Shown piece by piece: positions 41,251 to 51,852 of a stretch of 64,000 bases of DNA. The stretch is from Corydoras sp. C115 (taxonomy: Eukaryota > Chordata > Actinopteri > Siluriformes > Callichthyidae). The notes beneath the pieces were generated by a model that did not search any database, had not been told where the DNA came from, and worked only from the letters and a program-made list of their open reading frames with translations. The stretch is taken from contig JAFMOC010000190.1 of assembly GCA_019802505.1 (NCBI GenBank), positions 696,501 through 760,500 on the forward strand, in the 5' to 3' direction. The first letter of the stretch is position 1. Every line of letters begins with the position of its first letter. A program made the translations under genes and the position numbers.

Positions 41251-42663
41251 AGTTCAAGTTTAAGTTCAAGTTATTTATTTATATAGTGCTTTTTACAACA
41301 GTACATTGTCACAAAGCAGCTTTACAGAATGAAAAGCCTTTAAACCCCCAAAACCCCCAAAGCCAAAGCGACAGTGGCAAGAAAAAAACTCCCTTTTGTG
41401 TTGTTATTGAAGGAAGAAACCTTGGGAGGACCAAGACTCAGTGGGGGACTCATCCTCCTTGAGCGGCCAGGCAGCAACAAAAATGTAGGACAGCTATGTA
41501 CAGATATTAAACTAATGGAAAAACTAAAAACTGGAAAACTATATGTGAGTCCATTAAGGGTGTCCTGCAAGACTGCCAGTCCAACTGATATTCAGGTTCC
41601 ATCCAGTATTCGTCAGCAGAGCCATGGATGAAGATCTCCAGGAAGCCGGTCACACCTCAAAAGAAACAGACAAGGAAGACAGTTAGAGCTAATAATAAAG
41701 CACGGCATTTAATTAATAAATAATTTATTGACACAGTGCAGCATGTGACTCTGGCATACTGACTAGAGCAGCAGAACTAAAAGAGGCAGATACTGCAGAC
41801 TCTACATAATTGAGATGGCGCCCCGGAACAGCATCATTTCAGCGTCATATAACTGTGTAAACATATAACTGTGTATCATCTGCATATGAGTGGAAACTGA
41901 TTCCATGTTTACGATAATTGATCCCTTTAGCAAGATCAGAAAATTGGTTGTTAACACAGGTGAATTGATATCGATCTGTGAGGTAGGATCTAAACCACTG
42001 GAGTGCAGATCCTGTAATGCCCACAGTGTTTTCTAATCTATCAACCAAGATGTTATGGTCTATACTGTCAAAGGCTGCACTAAGATCCAATAATACAAGA
42101 AAAGAGATTTGGTTATTATCAGAGGACATAAATAAGTCATTAACGACTTCAATTAAGGCTGTCTCTGTGCTATGATGAGGCCTAAATCCTGACTGAAAAA
42201 CTTAATGAACGTTATTAGCTAGAAGATGGCGATTCAGCTGGTTGAACACAATTTTTTCTAGGATTTTAGAGACAAAAGGAAGGTTTTATATTGGTCTATA
42301 GTTGGACAGTATTAGAGTTACAACCATTACTAGGTTTTTAAAGTAATGGTTTAATGACTGCACACTTCAGATTTTTGGGGACATAGCCTATTTTAAGTGA
42401 TGAATTTATAATGTTTATAAAAGGCTCTGTAATATTTGGTAGGAGGACTTTAAGCAGGTTTGTAGGTATTGGTCTAACATACAGGATGTTGTTTTTGATT
42501 GTGAAATTAATGAGACAAGCTCTTTTTTAGATATGGGGTTAAAGGTATTTAACTCTTGTACTATATTACTTTCTCTACCACTAGATTTTTCAGAAATCAT
42601 TGAGGGTTGATTACATGATGAATTAGATGATTTAAGTAATCTAATAAGTGATTTAAGAGCACG
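41251..42663 (-). mobile_element. L2 LINE inserted in the tandem leader of copy E2
   Basis: Minus-strand L2: 3' end at 41251 (tail of CAAGTT units), ORF2 fragments such as LVLLDLSAAFDSIDHNILVD (42129-42000) and QLNTFNPISKKELVSLI-like sequence at 42560-42500. Several frameshifts and internal losses. The repeat unit is split at TTTA. Confidence 0.9.
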
Positions 42664-42710
42664 TTTAGCTTGGCGCTAGCCCTGCCATTAGGTTTTGTTT
42701 TTTCTTCCTC

Positions 42711-43241
42711 TTGGAGGTTGGAGCGATGAGGGGTATTGACCGCGTTCCGGAGTATGGTGAGATCGTGCTCCCTCTCTCGGTTCCGATCAAGCTCCCGGCA
42801 CCCTGCGACGGGGTGGCTTTGAAGCCACTTCTGTACATTGTCAGCTGTTGCAGGGTGTTCGAATCGATGACCAGTCGGGAGCTGTCGGACAGGGAGAGGG
42901 TGCAGTTTTACCTCTCCCGACTCCTGGGACCTGCGTGGAGGTGGGCAGAGGGCCCAGTGGCCACCGGGGACATCTGTCTCACCTCAGTCGACTGGTTTGA
43001 GGCAGCCGGTTCGCCCCGGGTTCGGATGCCCGCGCCGTCAGAGATCACCTGGGCGCTGTCCATCGACAGCTTCGAAGTGTGCATGTTGGGAACCCGCCCT
43101 GTGAGCCGCCGCTGTGCGAGCTGCTGCTGCGTTCCTCCAGTCATCCGCTCCGCGAGTGGTTCTACGCTGCCGGAAATCTGCCCCGTAAGCCGCCGCGTGC
43201 TGACAGCGATCCGCCGCTCACCGTCAGCGTTCCGAATCTAG
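42711..43241 (+). pseudogene. gag-like frame of copy E2
   Basis: 176 codons: MRGIDRVPEYGEIVLPLSVP, CDGVALKPLLYIVSCCRVFE, RELSDRERVQFYLSRLLGPA, WRWAEGPV. Position after the leader and the hydrophobic-aromatic pattern suggest a Ty3/gypsy-like capsid segment, but no zinc knuckle is seen and the frame then passes into repeats. It is the clearest copy of this protein in the window. Confidence 0.5.
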
Positions 43242-43448
43242 CCGCCAGCGCGTCGTTATGCACGGTTAATGTGCCGCTCCACGCGTTGAGCAACCCGCCT
43301 CGCAGCCTCCGGACCGGTGATCCGCCCTGCGAGTCGCGCCGCGCAGTTAGCGACCACCCGGGCGCTGTTAACGGGCAGCTTCGCAGCTTGCGGGTTGGGA
43401 CTCTGTCCTGCGAGTCGCCGCGCGTTAATCGCGATCCGCCGCAAGCAG

Positions 43449-44360
43449 AGTCCCAAGACAGTCAGCTCTCCTCTCTGGACTGGCCATCCACGGGGTTCCA
43501 GTGGACTTGCTATCTGACCGAGGTCCACAGTTCGTGAGCCAAGTCTGGAGGTCATTTTGTCAGCTCTTGGGTGCCACGGCGAGTCTATCCCGGGTCATCG
43601 GAAAGGCTTATTCAGGATGTAAGCACCATGCTGCGTTGCCTCACTGCAGGCAACCCCACTTCCTGGGCAGATAAACTCTTTTGGGCAGAATCTGCATATA
43701 ATACATTGCACCATTCAGCCCTAGGCATGTCTCCTTTTGAAGCCCAGTTTGGTTATCCACCACCTTTGTTTCCTGAACAGGAGATGGAAAGTGCGGTCCT
43801 GTCCATTGCCCATCATGTCCAGCGCTGTCGGGCGGCCTGGCGTAAAGCCAGGCAATTACTTCTCAAATCTAGAAGGGTAATGAAATGGGCAGCAGATAGG
43901 AAGCGACAGACTGCACCCACTTTTAGACTAGGGCAAAGGGTCCTAGTCAGTACTAGGGACCTTCCGGTCCGCGGGGCTAAGGGAAAGCTGGCGCCCCTAG
44001 GTCCTTTTAAAATCTCCCGGAGAATTAATCCAGTTTCCTACAGGTTGGATCTACCGGCTCGGTTACGAGTCCATCCAACATTTCACGTGTCTCAGCTGAG
44101 ACCATTTTCCTGCGGGGCAGACACACCTGCCAACCTCCTTCCCGCGCCATGCATGATAGATGGTGCCCCTGCCTTTACTGTGTGCCGCATCCAGAACCTG
44201 GTTCAGCGTTTGCACACAATATTTGGTAGATTGGGAGGTTTATGGACCAGAGGAACGGTCCTAGGTCCCTGCCCGCCACATTCTAGACCCCACCCTCATT
44301 GCCGAGTTCTGACGAAACCAGAGATTGGGCTTTGGGATCTCAGGGGCTGTCCCTAGAGGG
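43449..44360 (+). pseudogene. Ty3/gypsy integrase C-terminal part
   Basis: After the junction, one frame reads LLSDRGPQFVSQVWRSFCQL (second catalytic Asp of integrase). A frameshift follows, then SSERLIQDVSTMLRCL, carrying the Glu-Arg of the third catalytic position. The 261-codon frame at 43571-44356 continues with WADKLFWAESAYNTLHHSAL, TFRLGQRVLVSTRDLP, GPFKISRRINPVSYRLDLPA and VHPTFHVSQLRPF, the usual integrase tail leading to a chromodomain-like end. Disabled by frameshift and loss of the N-terminus. Confidence 0.85.
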
Positions 44361-44368
44361 GGGAGTTC

Positions 44369-45214
44369 TGTTAGGGTCTCTGGATCATCCCACACACGAA
44401 GTTACAGAGCATTTGTGTGTGGGTCTTTTATCCTGTAGATCCTAATCAGGGCTAATGTGCACCAGCTGCAGTTTCCTTATTTAAGGAGCTGCTTTGTGGC
44501 TGGTAAGTGCGGCAGCCTTGATTGTGCCACCGTATGGTTCACACTTGCTATTGTAGGGTTAGTGGGTACGACTGGGCCCGTTTAGAGGGGTCAGCCGTGG
44601 TACTGTCAGGAGACGGGAGGTATTTCAGCTCTCTGTTAAGCAGTAAAAGTATTTTACCTTAGGAGTTGCTGGGACCTCTGTAGACTAAGGCCTACCAATC
44701 AGCAATGTCTTGTATGGGACCTGAGCCTGCATCTTAGCAGGGTTACCACTGAAGGGAGCACCATAAAGTGCTCAGCTCTGACTCAGCAGACCCGGGTTTG
44801 AGACCAGGTGACTAAAAAATATCAAATTGTGTTTTTCCTTTTGTCTAATTGCTGTCTTTCCCCCTTCCCCTTTTCCTCTAAGTTTCAGGTACAGATTGGG
44901 GAGCAGGGCCACCTCTTGAGTGGAGAAACTGCATTTGCGTCCTGCTCTTTATTCATGGAGCCTGGTTGGCTCAACCTGCATTAACTCCCCAGTGGCACAG
45001 CAGTAGCCCTCTTGTTTAGGGATTGGTAGCCCGGGGTTCTAATCCACCCCTTTATGTTTGTATGACTTTTCAGTTCTGTTCTCAGCGCAGTTCCGCATCC
45101 TGAGTCCACCTTTCGTAGACTCTTTTTCGTTCTTTGACCTTTGAATTTGCTACTAAATAAAAGAACCCCTTTTTGTTCATCTGCATCTTTGTGTCCTGTT
45201 TTCAACTTGTAACA
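44369..45214 (+). mobile_element. 3' LTR of a Ty3/gypsy element (different family)
   Basis: 846 bp, from TGTTAGGGTCTCTGG to TTCAACTTGTAACA (TGTTA/TAACA ends). It follows a purine tract AGAGGGGGGAG at 44355-44366, and AATAAAAGAACCC near 45155 gives a poly(A) signal. It bears no resemblance to the LTR at 40469-40859. Confidence 0.85.
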
Positions 45215-46036
45215 CTTACAGGATGTTCTAATAAATCTTTACATAAATTACAACTTGTTAAAAATGCTGCAGCTATGGTTTTAACTAGAACCAGAAAGTT
45301 TGATCATATTAGTCCTGTGTTGTCAAGGATTACCAGTTAAGTTTTGTATTGAGTAACATATAAAATTCTACACAATCAGGCTCCACAGTATCTCACTGAG
45401 CTGATTCAACTGTATAACACATGAGCTCAGCTGGTTTACTTTTAGTACCTAAAATAAATAAAATTACTGCTGGTATAAGAGCATTCTCCCCAAGGCTCCT
45501 CAACATTGGAATTGCTTTCCAATTACTGATCATAACTCAGAATCACTATTAATCTTTAAAAGTAGATTAAAAACACATTTATTTAATTTTGCATATAATT
45601 AATTCCCTATAGATAAAGTTGTAGATCTCAGGCTTGATGGTGTTGGGTTAGGTGATCTGAGATCTGAGGTGGTCTGTGCTGGCATTTTACCTCTTCATCC
45701 AGCTCATCATTAGTGGGTGAAGAGGGTGTGGCACTGAAATGATGGTATTTTGGGGAGCCCACTCAACTAAGTTAAGTCTGCAGTATCTGTCCCTTTTAGT
45801 TATGCTGCTCTAGTCAGTTATGACGGAGTCAGATGCTGCACTATGTCAATCAAACTCTGGTTATAACTTAAATGCTGTGTTTTATTAGCACTAATTGCTT
45901 TTATTGTCTGTTTCTTTTAAGGTGTGGCCAATTTCCTGGAGGTGTTGTCAGTTGTTTATCCATGGCTCTGCTGAAGCACTATGGCTACAACAATTACTGA
46001 ATGGAACCTGGATTTTGGACTGGCAGTCCTGCCGGG
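45215..46036 (+). mobile_element. L2 LINE fragment, right of the chimeric LTR element
   Basis: Resumes with CTTACAGGATGTTCTAATAA (coding LTGCSNKSLHKLQL) and goes on to the 3' part of L2. Compared with 47999-50993 about 60 codons are missing between this and the left fragment at 40375-40468. It lacks the usual tail, being replaced by a SINE end. Confidence 0.8.
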
Positions 46037-46131
46037 CAGTGCCTGAAACGTTCTACCCTGGATGGGCATGGGGAACCCCACCGCAACCCTAATAGAGGAT
46101 AAAGCGGAAGATAATGAATGAATGAATGAAT
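46037..46131 (+). mobile_element. Mermaid-like SINE 3' fragment
   Basis: Only AACGTTCTACCCTGGATGGG to the (GAAT)n tail remains. Confidence 0.85.
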
Positions 46132-46139
46132 TTGAACTT

Positions 46140-46572
46140 AATTGACCCATGCTCATAATATGTTGATGCTGTTTAGCAAAATGCATCTGGCCCTCTGCTT
46201 TCACTGATGGTAGAGAATCTAAAGCTATAAAATCTTCCTTAAATGACTGCAACAATACAGATGAATAGTTGGATTAATGGTGGTCATTGAAGATTTTTAT
46301 ATTATGTTCTAATTCAATTTGTACAGCTTCTTTATTTTTCTTCCTGGCACAAAAATAGACAATGCTTCTACTTCTCAGATAAGCTTTTGCACAATCACAA
46401 AGAATAATTGGATATGTTACTGAGTTGACATTTTTTGTATTCCTGGTAGTTCACAAGTATAATCTTACCTCCTAGGAAATTTGTATCTCCACACATCAAT
46501 CAGACCAATCTCCACACAATAATGCTTTAGGACTCTGCTCATCTTTTTGTAGGTTGTTGCGATGAAATAGGG
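46140..46572 (-). pseudogene. L1-type LINE ORF2 fragment
   Basis: Minus strand carries GLIDVWRYKFP-type sequence near 46500, a characteristic end-of-endonuclease pattern in fish L1, then decayed continuation to 46140. Confidence 0.5.
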
Positions 46573-47334
46573 CAGGGGTGCCCACACTTTTCTGGCCAGA
46601 GATCTACTTTTCCATTGGACAGGTCATCAAGATCTACCGGGGTTAATCTTTTTTTTAGGCTTTTATATTGAAACCTGTTTACACACATCATGTTAGTATT
46701 GTCGAATCTGTTAGAATTGCTCTTTTATTAAATACATTCCAGCAAATTGCACCCAAACGACCGAACACACAGTATACAGCACAAATGTAAAACAATCACT
46801 GTAACCTGCATTTCCCCAAACAGAACATCAACATTAACAAATGCAAATGCATTTTGAGTTTGACATTGTAAAAAAATAATCATCCTCCCACTCTAAATGA
46901 AAGTGGAACATTTTAGTTCTTTTGGAGCAATCTCCTTCACTCATCTTGTCAGTCAAATAAAGTGAAAAACACAAACAGAAACACACAAAAAAAAACACAA
47001 ACAGAATCTATCTAATGTAATGTAATGTAATGTAAATCTAATGTAGATGATTCGCGAGGCAGTGCTTCGGATTTAGGGGCGTGGCCACGTGCCGGTTTTG
47101 GGAACAACGAGGGGGGGGGGGCAGACTGCTTGCTTGCACAGGGATAGAGATCGCGATTCAGAATGAATCACATTGTGTCTGTGAAAATGTGTGCGGGCAT
47201 GTGTATAAGTGCTTCTGATACTGTACTTTAAAAAAAGCGCTGATACGTGATAAGCGCTTTTTTTTTATCGCAATCTACCTGACACCCCTGCACGATCGAC
47301 TGGTCGATCACGATAGATGTATTGGACATCCCTG
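46573..47334. mobile_element. hAT MITE (762 bp)
   Basis: Ends CAGGGGTGCCCA and (inverted) CAGGGATGTCCA, flanked by AAATAGGG (46565-46572) and ATATAGGG (47335-47342), an 8-bp duplication with one mismatch. Contains a G-run near 47111 and a near-palindromic GATCGACTGGTCGATC. No transposase. It separates L1 pieces at 46140-46572 and 47442-47657. Confidence 0.85.
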
Positions 47335-47441
47335 ATATAGGGTGTCCGAGTAGTCTTGAGAAACTCTGTGACCTCACTGTGAACTTACACTACTTTTTGT
47401 AATGTCACTCTATTGTGGCATTGTGTGTAAGTGTTAAAACT

Positions 47442-47657
47442 TCACCAAGATAAAAGCACCATGGAAATACAGATAGCCGGCAGGATACAAATAGTAATAA
47501 ATACAAATAGTTCCACACATTTTACTGTGTCACCCTCCCTTGAGTATCCTTTTACTCTGTATAATCTTAGGTTGTGTCTCCGTTGTGTGTTTTCCAGGGC
47601 TGCGCATCTTGTTTCCATTTGTTTATCATGCTGCATGAGATGGGAAAGTAATTGCAC
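47442..47657 (-). pseudogene. L1-type LINE ORF1 fragment
   Basis: Minus strand reads ETRCAALENTQRRHNLRLYR then VKGYSREGD, the junction of coiled coil and RNA-binding domain of L1 ORF1p. ORF1 lies 5' of the ORF2 piece at 46140-46572 on the same strand, consistent with one L1 copy. Confidence 0.65.
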
Positions 47658-47998
47658 TGCTCAGGCCTGTCTGTCTTCAGTAGTGCTTACTCAACTTTCA
47701 ACTTCTGAGATTCAGCTGGGAAGGCTAGTGTTTGGTCCAGCCCATCAACTTAAAAATATTATAATTAATTATTATATCAAGTGGCGCAACTTACGTGGAA
47801 CAAAAATAAACCATACATTTTTCCTATGATTTCTGGCACTATTTTGGTATAAGTTAATTATCACATAATGAAAAATACTATAAATACTAGGGCTGTATTC
47901 AACTACAAATTTTCGTAGTCGAATCTGATTCGTTAGATTTTCCCTATAGTCGACTGATAGTCGAATCAGTTAAAATTTCACCACAAGATGGCGCTATA

Positions 47999-50993
47999 AG
48001 TCAAGTCAAGTCAAGTAATTTATTTATATAGCGCTTTTTACAACAGTACATTGTCACAAAGCAGCTTTACAGAATGAAAAGCCTTTAAACCCCCAAAGAG
48101 CAAGCCGAAGCGACAGTGGCAAGAAAAAACTCCCTTTTATGTTGTTATTTAAGGAAGAAACCTTGGGAGGACCAAGACTCAATGGGGGACTCATCCTCCT
48201 TGAGCGGCCGGGCAGCAACAACAGTGTAGAACAGCCATGTCCAGATACTAAACAAATGGAAAAACTAACAACTAGAAAACTATATGTGAGTCCATTAGGG
48301 GGCGTCCTGCAGGACCGCCTTGTCAGGATCCATACAGTATTCGTAAGCAGAGCCATGGATCTCCAGGAAGCCGGGGGACACCTCAAAAGAAACAGACAAA
48401 GGAAGGGAGAGATTAAATAAATGTGTTTTTAATTTATTTTTAAAGATTAATAGTGATTCAGAATCACGAACAGTAACTGGAAGGCTATTCCAAAGTTGAG
48501 GAGCCTTGTGGGAGAACGCTCTTCCAACAGCAGTAATTTTATTTATTCTAGGAGCTAAGAGTAAGCCAGCACCTTGAGATCGGAGCTCACGTGTCGGCTG
48601 GTACAATTGAATCAGCTCACTCAGATACTGTGGAGCCTGGTTATGTAAAATTTTATATGTTATTAATAAAATTTTGTACTCGATACGAAACTTTACTGGT
48701 AGCCAGTGCAAGTTTGATAACACAGGAGTTATATGATCAAACTTTCTGGTTTTAGTTAAAACTCTAGCTGCAGCATTCTGCACAAGTTGTAATTTATGTA
48801 ATGATTTATTAGAACATCCTGTCAGAAGTGAATTACAATAATCTAACCTTGAGGTAATAAAAGCATGAATTAGTTTTTCTGCATCTTGGAGGGAGAGGAT
48901 ATTTCGTAGCTTCGAAATGTTACGAAGGTGAAAAAATGCAATTCTAGTGATATTGCTAATGTGCTTTGTAAAGGAGAGATCTGAATCAATAATGACACCG
49001 AGATTATTTACAGATGAACTGGGTCTAATTAAAGAGTTATCAAGGTTTAACATAGTGTTAGAAGCTTTGTTAATTTTGTCCTTGGGTCCAACTATCAGAA
49101 ACTCTGTTTTATCAGAATTTAGCAGTAGGAAGTTTTTTGACATCCACATTTTAATATCTTGGATGCAGTCCTCGAGCTTAGTGACTGAACGACCATCGTT
49201 AGGGTTAGCTGAAACATATAACTGTGTATCATCTGCATATGAGTGGAAACAGATTCCATGTTTACGAATAATTGATCCCAATGGAAGCATATATAATGCA
49301 AATAGGAGTGGACCCAGAACTGACCCTTGTGGGACACCATATTTAACTTTAACGAGATCAGAATATTGGTTGTTAACACAGGTGAATTGATATCGATCAG
49401 TCAGGTAGGATTTAAACCACTGGAGTGCAGATCCTGTAACACCCACAATGTTTTCTAATCTATCAACTAAGATGTTATGGTCTATAGTGTCAAAGGCTGC
49501 ACTAAGATCTAATAATACAAGAAAAGAGATTTGGTTATTATCAGAGGACATTAATAAGTCATTAACAACTTTAATTAAGGCTGTCTCAGTGCTATGGTGA
49601 GACCTAAAACCTGACTGAAAAACTTCATGAACGTTATTAGCTAGAAGATGGCGATTCAGCTGGTTGAACACTATTTTTTCTAGGATTTTAGAGACAAAAG
49701 GAAGGTTTGATATTGGTCTATAGTTGGATAGTATTAGAGGATCTAAATTAGGTTTTTTAAGTAATGGTTTAATGACTGCACACTTCAGATTTTTGGGGAC
49801 ATAGCCTATTTTAAGTGATGAATTTATAATGTTTATAAAAGGCTCTGTGATATTTGGTAGGAGGTCTTTAAGCAGATTTGTTGGTATTGGGTCTAACATA
49901 CAGGATGTTGTCTTTGATTGTGTAATTAATGAGACAAGCTCTTTTTTAGATATGGGGTTAAAGGTATTTAACTCTTGTACTATATTATTTTCTCTACCAC
50001 TAGATTTTTCAGAAATCATTGAGGGTTGATTATTGGTTACGCTACACAATGCATTAGATGATTTAAGTCTTATGTTTTCAATTTTATCACTAAAGAAATT
50101 CATGAAATCATTGCTGCTGAACTGTGAGTGAATCTGTGAATCTGATTCAGTAGCACTTCGAGTTAATTTGGCAATGGTACTAAAGAGGAATCTTTGGTTG
50201 TTTTTGTTGTTCTCTATTAATTCAGAATAATATTTAGTCTTCGCTGCATTGAGTGCATGTTTGTACTCAGTCATACTGTCCTTCCATGCAACCCTAAATA
50301 CCTCTAATTTAGTTTGTCTCCATTTACGCTCCATGGTTCTAGTGGCTTGTTTTAGGGCGCGTGTTTGATCATTAAACCATGGAACGAGTCTTTTATCTTT
50401 AATCCTTTTTAGTTTAAGTGGAGCGACACTGTCTAAGGTTGCAGAAAACATGTGTTTAAGGTAATCCGCTGTGTTTTCAAGTTCATCGGGTCCTGATGCT
50501 GGTTTAATGTTTAATTCGGGTAAATGTTGTAGGAATGACACAGCAGTAGAGGGGATGATTGTACGCTTCATGTCATATCGCGGTTTAATGACTGGATCAG
50601 TATCAATTTCTAAATCGTAGGTTATCAAATAGTGATCGCAGATGACCTCACATAGTGGAACAATAGTTAAATTATTAATGTTAATACCATGTGATAAAAC
50701 TAAGTCTAATGTATGTTTACAGCGATGTGTTTTACCAACTACACTTTGAGTAATGCCCATGGAATCTAGGATGGAGTCAAAGGCTAATTTAAATGAGTCT
50801 AGTGGGTTTTCAAAGTGAACATTGAAGTCACCGACTATTAAGGCCTTGTCTGATGAGATTACTATGTCTCTATAAGCGTAGTTTTTAAAAAAGATTTTAT
50901 TTTTATATTTTACTTGTTTTTCTAACAAAAGAAAACCTTTTTTTTTGTTTTTCTTTTTCTTCTAGAAATTAGGATGATTTTATTTGACAAAAG
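47999..50993 (-). mobile_element. L2-clade LINE, 5' truncated
   Basis: Minus-strand LINE from about 50993 to its (CTTGA)n tail at 48000. GCTATA occurs on both sides (47993-47998, 50994-50999), a possible short target duplication. It contains the largest open frame in the window. Inserted inside the hAT element. Confidence 0.92.
48295..50928 (-). CDS. L2 ORF2: endonuclease (partial) and reverse transcriptase
   Basis: 877 codons without a stop. L2 ORF2 nicks target DNA and primes reverse transcription there (family knowledge). Residues 1-110 are the end of the endonuclease domain: KALIVGDFNVHFENP and CDHYLITYDLEID (the usual Ser-Asp-His here Cys-Asp-His). Reverse transcriptase follows at about 350-650: NYRPISNLPFVSKILEK, FQSGFRSHHSTETAL, VLLDLSAAFDTIDH, YGVPQGSVLGPLLF and the catalytic FHSYADDTQLYV. 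The C-terminal region has SRLDYCNSLLTGC and NLHWLPVKFRIEYKI, typical of L2. The endonuclease N-terminus is missing, so the element is not autonomous. The last 40 codons run past the normal end into 3' untranslated sequence. Confidence 0.92.
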   Translation of the reverse strand: MLEKQVKYKNKIFFKNYAYRDIVISSDKALIVGDFNVHFENPLDSFKLAFDSILDSMGITQSVVGKTHRCKHTLDLVLSHGININNLTIVPLCEVICDHYLITYDLEIDTDPVIKPRYDMKRTIIPSTAVSFLQHLPELNIKPASGPDELENTADYLKHMFSATLDSVAPLKLKRIKDKRLVPWFNDQTRALKQATRTMERKWRQTKLEVFRVAWKDSMTEYKHALNAAKTKYYSELIENNKNNQRFLFSTIAKLTRSATESDSQIHSQFSSNDFMNFFSDKIENIRLKSSNALCSVTNNQPSMISEKSSGRENNIVQELNTFNPISKKELVSLITQSKTTSCMLDPIPTNLLKDLLPNITEPFINIINSSLKIGYVPKNLKCAVIKPLLKKPNLDPLILSNYRPISNLPFVSKILEKIVFNQLNRHLLANNVHEVFQSGFRSHHSTETALIKVVNDLLMSSDNNQISFLVLLDLSAAFDTIDHNILVDRLENIVGVTGSALQWFKSYLTDRYQFTCVNNQYSDLVKVKYGVPQGSVLGPLLFALYMLPLGSIIRKHGICFHSYADDTQLYVSANPNDGRSVTKLEDCIQDIKMWMSKNFLLLNSDKTEFLIVGPKDKINKASNTMLNLDNSLIRPSSSVNNLGVIIDSDLSFTKHISNITRIAFFHLRNISKLRNILSLQDAEKLIHAFITSRLDYCNSLLTGCSNKSLHKLQLVQNAAARVLTKTRKFDHITPVLSNLHWLPVKFRIEYKILLITYKILHNQAPQYLSELIQLYQPTRELRSQGAGLLLAPRINKITAVGRAFSHKAPQLWNSLPVTVRDSESLLIFKNKLKTHLFNLSLPLSVSFEVSPGFLEIHGSAYEYCMDPDKAVLQDAP

Positions 50994-51038
50994 GCTATAT
51001 ATATAACGAAAACAAAGACATTTCATGTAAAAACTAAT

Positions 51039-51716
51039 TGTCAGTTCTAAGCGATCACGCTACCGGAATGAGGAGGAAGCGTGATTTAAGGTAAACAGAA
51101 AAAGTTTATTATGTTCCGTGGGGGAACGCCCCACAAACGAACCACTGTCCGTAGGGAAAAACAAAAACAGAATAAACAAACGTGACGACTGGGCCGAAGC
51201 GAGGCGCTGTGCACCGGTCAGAAGCGGTGGAGATCGCTGAGACGTAGAGGCCGGGAACGCCGGACGGTGACGTCACTTATTACTCGCGATCCTGTAGGAA
51301 GCCAGAAACCGAACTGAGCATAGGCGTGGAGTGCGAGCGGCAGCGCCACACTGAGTCTAGACGCACTCCGTGACCACCCGTGCAGCGGAACACAATCAGA
51401 CCAACCATCAGATGAACAATCAAAACTCTGCGCTGAAGAGTCCGGGACGGCGGCTAAAGTAGTCTCTCCAGCCGAAGTGCACACCTGTAACTAATAATCT
51501 GGAGAGGGTGAGCGATCCCGATTGAAATGAGGAACAGGTGTGTGAATGGGCGAGTGTGGAGCAGCACGTGGAGGAGAGGGGTGTGTTTGTTTACAAGGGA
51601 AAGTAGGTGTGTGCGGAGCAGCGTGGGGCGGCGAGTGACATGACTGTATACATGAAGGAGTGGGCGTGTGTGGCGCGGAGGGAGAGGAAGTGGGGCGTGA
51701 GTGAGTATGTGTAACA
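51039..51716 (-). mobile_element. solo LTR (678 bp)
   Basis: Bounded by TG...CA (minus strand TGTTACACATACTC... to ...GAACTGACA) and a perfect 5-bp duplication CTAAT at 51034-51038 and 51717-51721. On the minus strand an AATAAAC signal lies near 51105. No internal retroelement sequence, as expected after LTR-LTR recombination. Family not identified. Confidence 0.85.
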
Positions 51717-51852
51717 CTAATGCTTAGCAGCAGCCATGGACACCCCCATGTGGTCAAAATGGTACATTCGACTATGAGGTTCATAGTCGACTACGGTTCT
51801 CCGAATCGAATCGTCGAATCAGCGAATATTGCAGCTCACCCCTAATAAATAC

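Larger units (their letters stand above)
40860..43448 (+). mobile_element. GC-rich LTR element, copy E2, internal part (interrupted by L2)
   Basis: Leader with 56-bp tandem units (41020-41250, continuing after the L2 at 42664-42700), gag-like segment (42711-43000) and Ser/Pro-rich repeat region (43000-43448). It then joins abruptly to gypsy integrase sequence of another type. Confidence 0.8.
47888..51844. mobile_element. hAT-type element hosting an L2 and a solo LTR
   Basis: Ends TAGGGCTG and (inverted) TAGGGGTG, flanked by a perfect 8-bp duplication ATAAATAC at 47880-47887 and 51845-51852. Inner ends share a TAGTCGA-rich pattern (TAGTCGAATC on the left, CGACTATGAACC-type on the right). Without the nested L2 and LTR it is roughly 0.3 kb and codes nothing. 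Confidence 0.88.

Noticed and set aside
43571..44356. Host gene of 261 codons
   Set aside because: The sequence follows the order of a Ty3/gypsy integrase C-terminus and is followed by a polypurine tract and LTR, so it is retrotransposon-derived.
44981..45205. 74-codon minus-strand open frame with Lys-rich start
   Set aside because: Lies inside the 846-bp LTR, antisense to it.
47431..47829. 132-codon plus-strand open frame
   Set aside because: Antisense to an L1 ORF1 fragment; no domain features of its own.
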